Assembly: GCA_902532565.1 (NCBI GenBank)
Contig: CACAIR010000009.1
Span: 1-33,678, forward strand
DNA: 33,678 nucleotides
Reading direction: 5' to 3'
DNA from: an uncultured Pelagibacteraceae bacterium
Lineage (GTDB): Bacteria > Pseudomonadota > Alphaproteobacteria > Pelagibacterales > Pelagibacteraceae
The position numbers were made by a program, and so were the translations under genes. Below, piece after piece: positions 33,044 to 33,678 of the stretch. The notes under the pieces were generated by a model. That model was not told the DNA's origin. It ran no database searches and saw nothing but the letters and a program-made list of their open reading frames with translations. The number at the start of each line of letters is the position of its first letter. Within the stretch, counting starts at the first letter, position 1.

Positions 33044-33678
33044 TCACTCAATTATACGGATTGGTTTACCAGTTACACAAGCTTCTAATGACTCAATCAT
33101 TTGACTATAATATAAATTGTAATTTTCTGCAGTCACATAACCTAAGTGGGGTGTTAATAAAGCATTTGGTAAAAACCTAAGTTTGTTATTCTCCGGCAAA
33201 GGTTCTTTTTCATAAACATCAAGTCCAGCACCTGCAATTTCATTTGTTGAAAGAGCAATTATTAAATCTTCCTCATTTACAATTTGTCCTCTAGAGGTAT
33301 TAATTAAAAAAGCTGTTTTTTTCATTTTATCTAATTCTTTTAAAGTTATACAATTTTGATATCTCTCTCCTCCTTGAACATGGATAGATAAGAAATCAGA
33401 ATTTTTAACTAGATCTTCTTTAGTACAAGGTAAAACATCTAACTCTTTACAAGAGTTAAGATCAAGATTTTCACTCCAAGCCATAACTTGAATTCCGAAA
33501 GCTTTACCTATCCTTGCTACTTGCGAGCCTACTTTTCCAAGCCCAATAAGTCCAAGAATTTTTCCTTTAAGCTCAACGCCTATGCTTGTTTGCCAATAGC
33601 CTTGATACATATTATCTATCTCTTCCTTTATATTTCTGGCTAAACCAAGAATTAAAGCCCAAGTTAATTCTGGTGTTG
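33044..33678 (-). CDS. D-2-hydroxyacid dehydrogenase, NAD-binding domain (5' part outside window)
   Basis: The frame runs to the right edge: residues before Met 33610 read TPELTWALILGLARNI, the normal family sequence, so the gene is cut by the window and 33610 is not the start. GLIGLGKVGSQVA is the NAD-binding GxGxxG. The catalytic residues are Arg in NTSRGQIV, Glu in DVYEKEP and His in TPHLGY. It reduces a 2-keto acid to a D-2-hydroxy acid or the reverse; phosphoglycerate, glyoxylate and other substrates are all possible for the family. It overlaps or abuts the HDAC-like gene, giving an operon of at least three genes with msrB. Confidence 0.9.
   Translation of the reverse strand, partial: TPELTWALILGLARNIKEEIDNMYQGYWQTSIGVELKGKILGLIGLGKVGSQVARIGKAFGIQVMAWSENLDLNSCKELDVLPCTKEDLVKNSDFLSIHVQGGERYQNCITLKELDKMKKTAFLINTSRGQIVNEEDLIIALSTNEIAGAGLDVYEKEPLPENNKLRFLPNALLTPHLGYVTAENYNLYYSQMIESLEACVTGKPIRIIE

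Noticed and set aside
1..33678. tRNA, rRNA, CRISPR, insertion sequence or prophage elements
   Set aside because: None seen: no spaced repeat array, no transposase or integrase, and no cloverleaf or CCA-ended structure recognised by eye; a covariance-model scan could still find a small RNA.

Overview
The window is strongly AT-rich, almost gap-free bacterial DNA. Its very short intergenic spaces, repeated one-base TAATG gene overlaps, tandem glycine riboswitch ahead of gcvT and abundance of periplasmic-binding-protein transporters suggest a streamlined marine alphaproteobacterium of the SAR11 (Candidatus Pelagibacter) type. The organism call is inferred from gene content and style, not from a marker gene. 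I see no rRNA, tRNA, CRISPR array, insertion sequence or phage gene, and no gene-free stretch longer than 200 bases.

Layout. 1-3076: the end of selO, a DAO-type FAD oxidoreductase, tspO and a short-chain dehydrogenase. 3073-11332, minus strand: one co-directional run, read as glycine riboswitch, gcvT, gcvH, gcvP, then a COG2907 FAD oxidoreductase, a DUF1365 protein, a cyclopropane-fatty-acid-synthase-like methyltransferase and a DUF3833 lipoprotein. This joins a glycine-responsive source of one-carbon units to a lipid-modification cluster. gcvP carries an apparent one-base frameshift in a seven-A tract near its 5' end. 11369-15159: the 5-oxoprolinase genes pxpB and pxpC with an EamA transporter on the minus strand, and pxpA with a TPR protein on the plus strand. 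15245-16725: a TerC-family membrane protein and a second EamA transporter.

16734-22747: a first branched-chain-amino-acid-type (HAAT) ABC transporter. Its binding-protein gene (plus strand) converges on a minus-strand operon encoding a ProC-family protein, two ATPases and two permeases, possibly followed by a 22-codon ORF. 22785-24590: an outer-membrane beta-barrel gene and a CsiD/GlaH-type glutarate 2-hydroxylase. 24628-30466: a second complete HAAT transporter, whose binding-protein gene has a good promoter overlapping a palindrome and is followed by its own terminator. The AzlCD exporter genes close this operon. 30483-33678: a LysE-family exporter preceded by an unusual hairpin, a TIGR03643 protein, glutaredoxin, msrB, a histone-deacetylase-like hydrolase and the end of a D-2-hydroxyacid dehydrogenase gene.

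The window is largely about acquiring and dismantling amino acids and related compounds: two HAAT importers, amino-acid exporters, 5-oxoproline hydrolysis, glycine cleavage and glutarate hydroxylation. A smaller group concerns membrane lipids and redox repair (Cfa-like cluster, TspO, MsrB, Grx, SelO). The most interesting local signals are the riboswitch helix that pairs with the gcvT start codon, the joined gcv/lipid operon, the gcvP frameshift, and the hairpin with U tract directly before the lysE-like gene.
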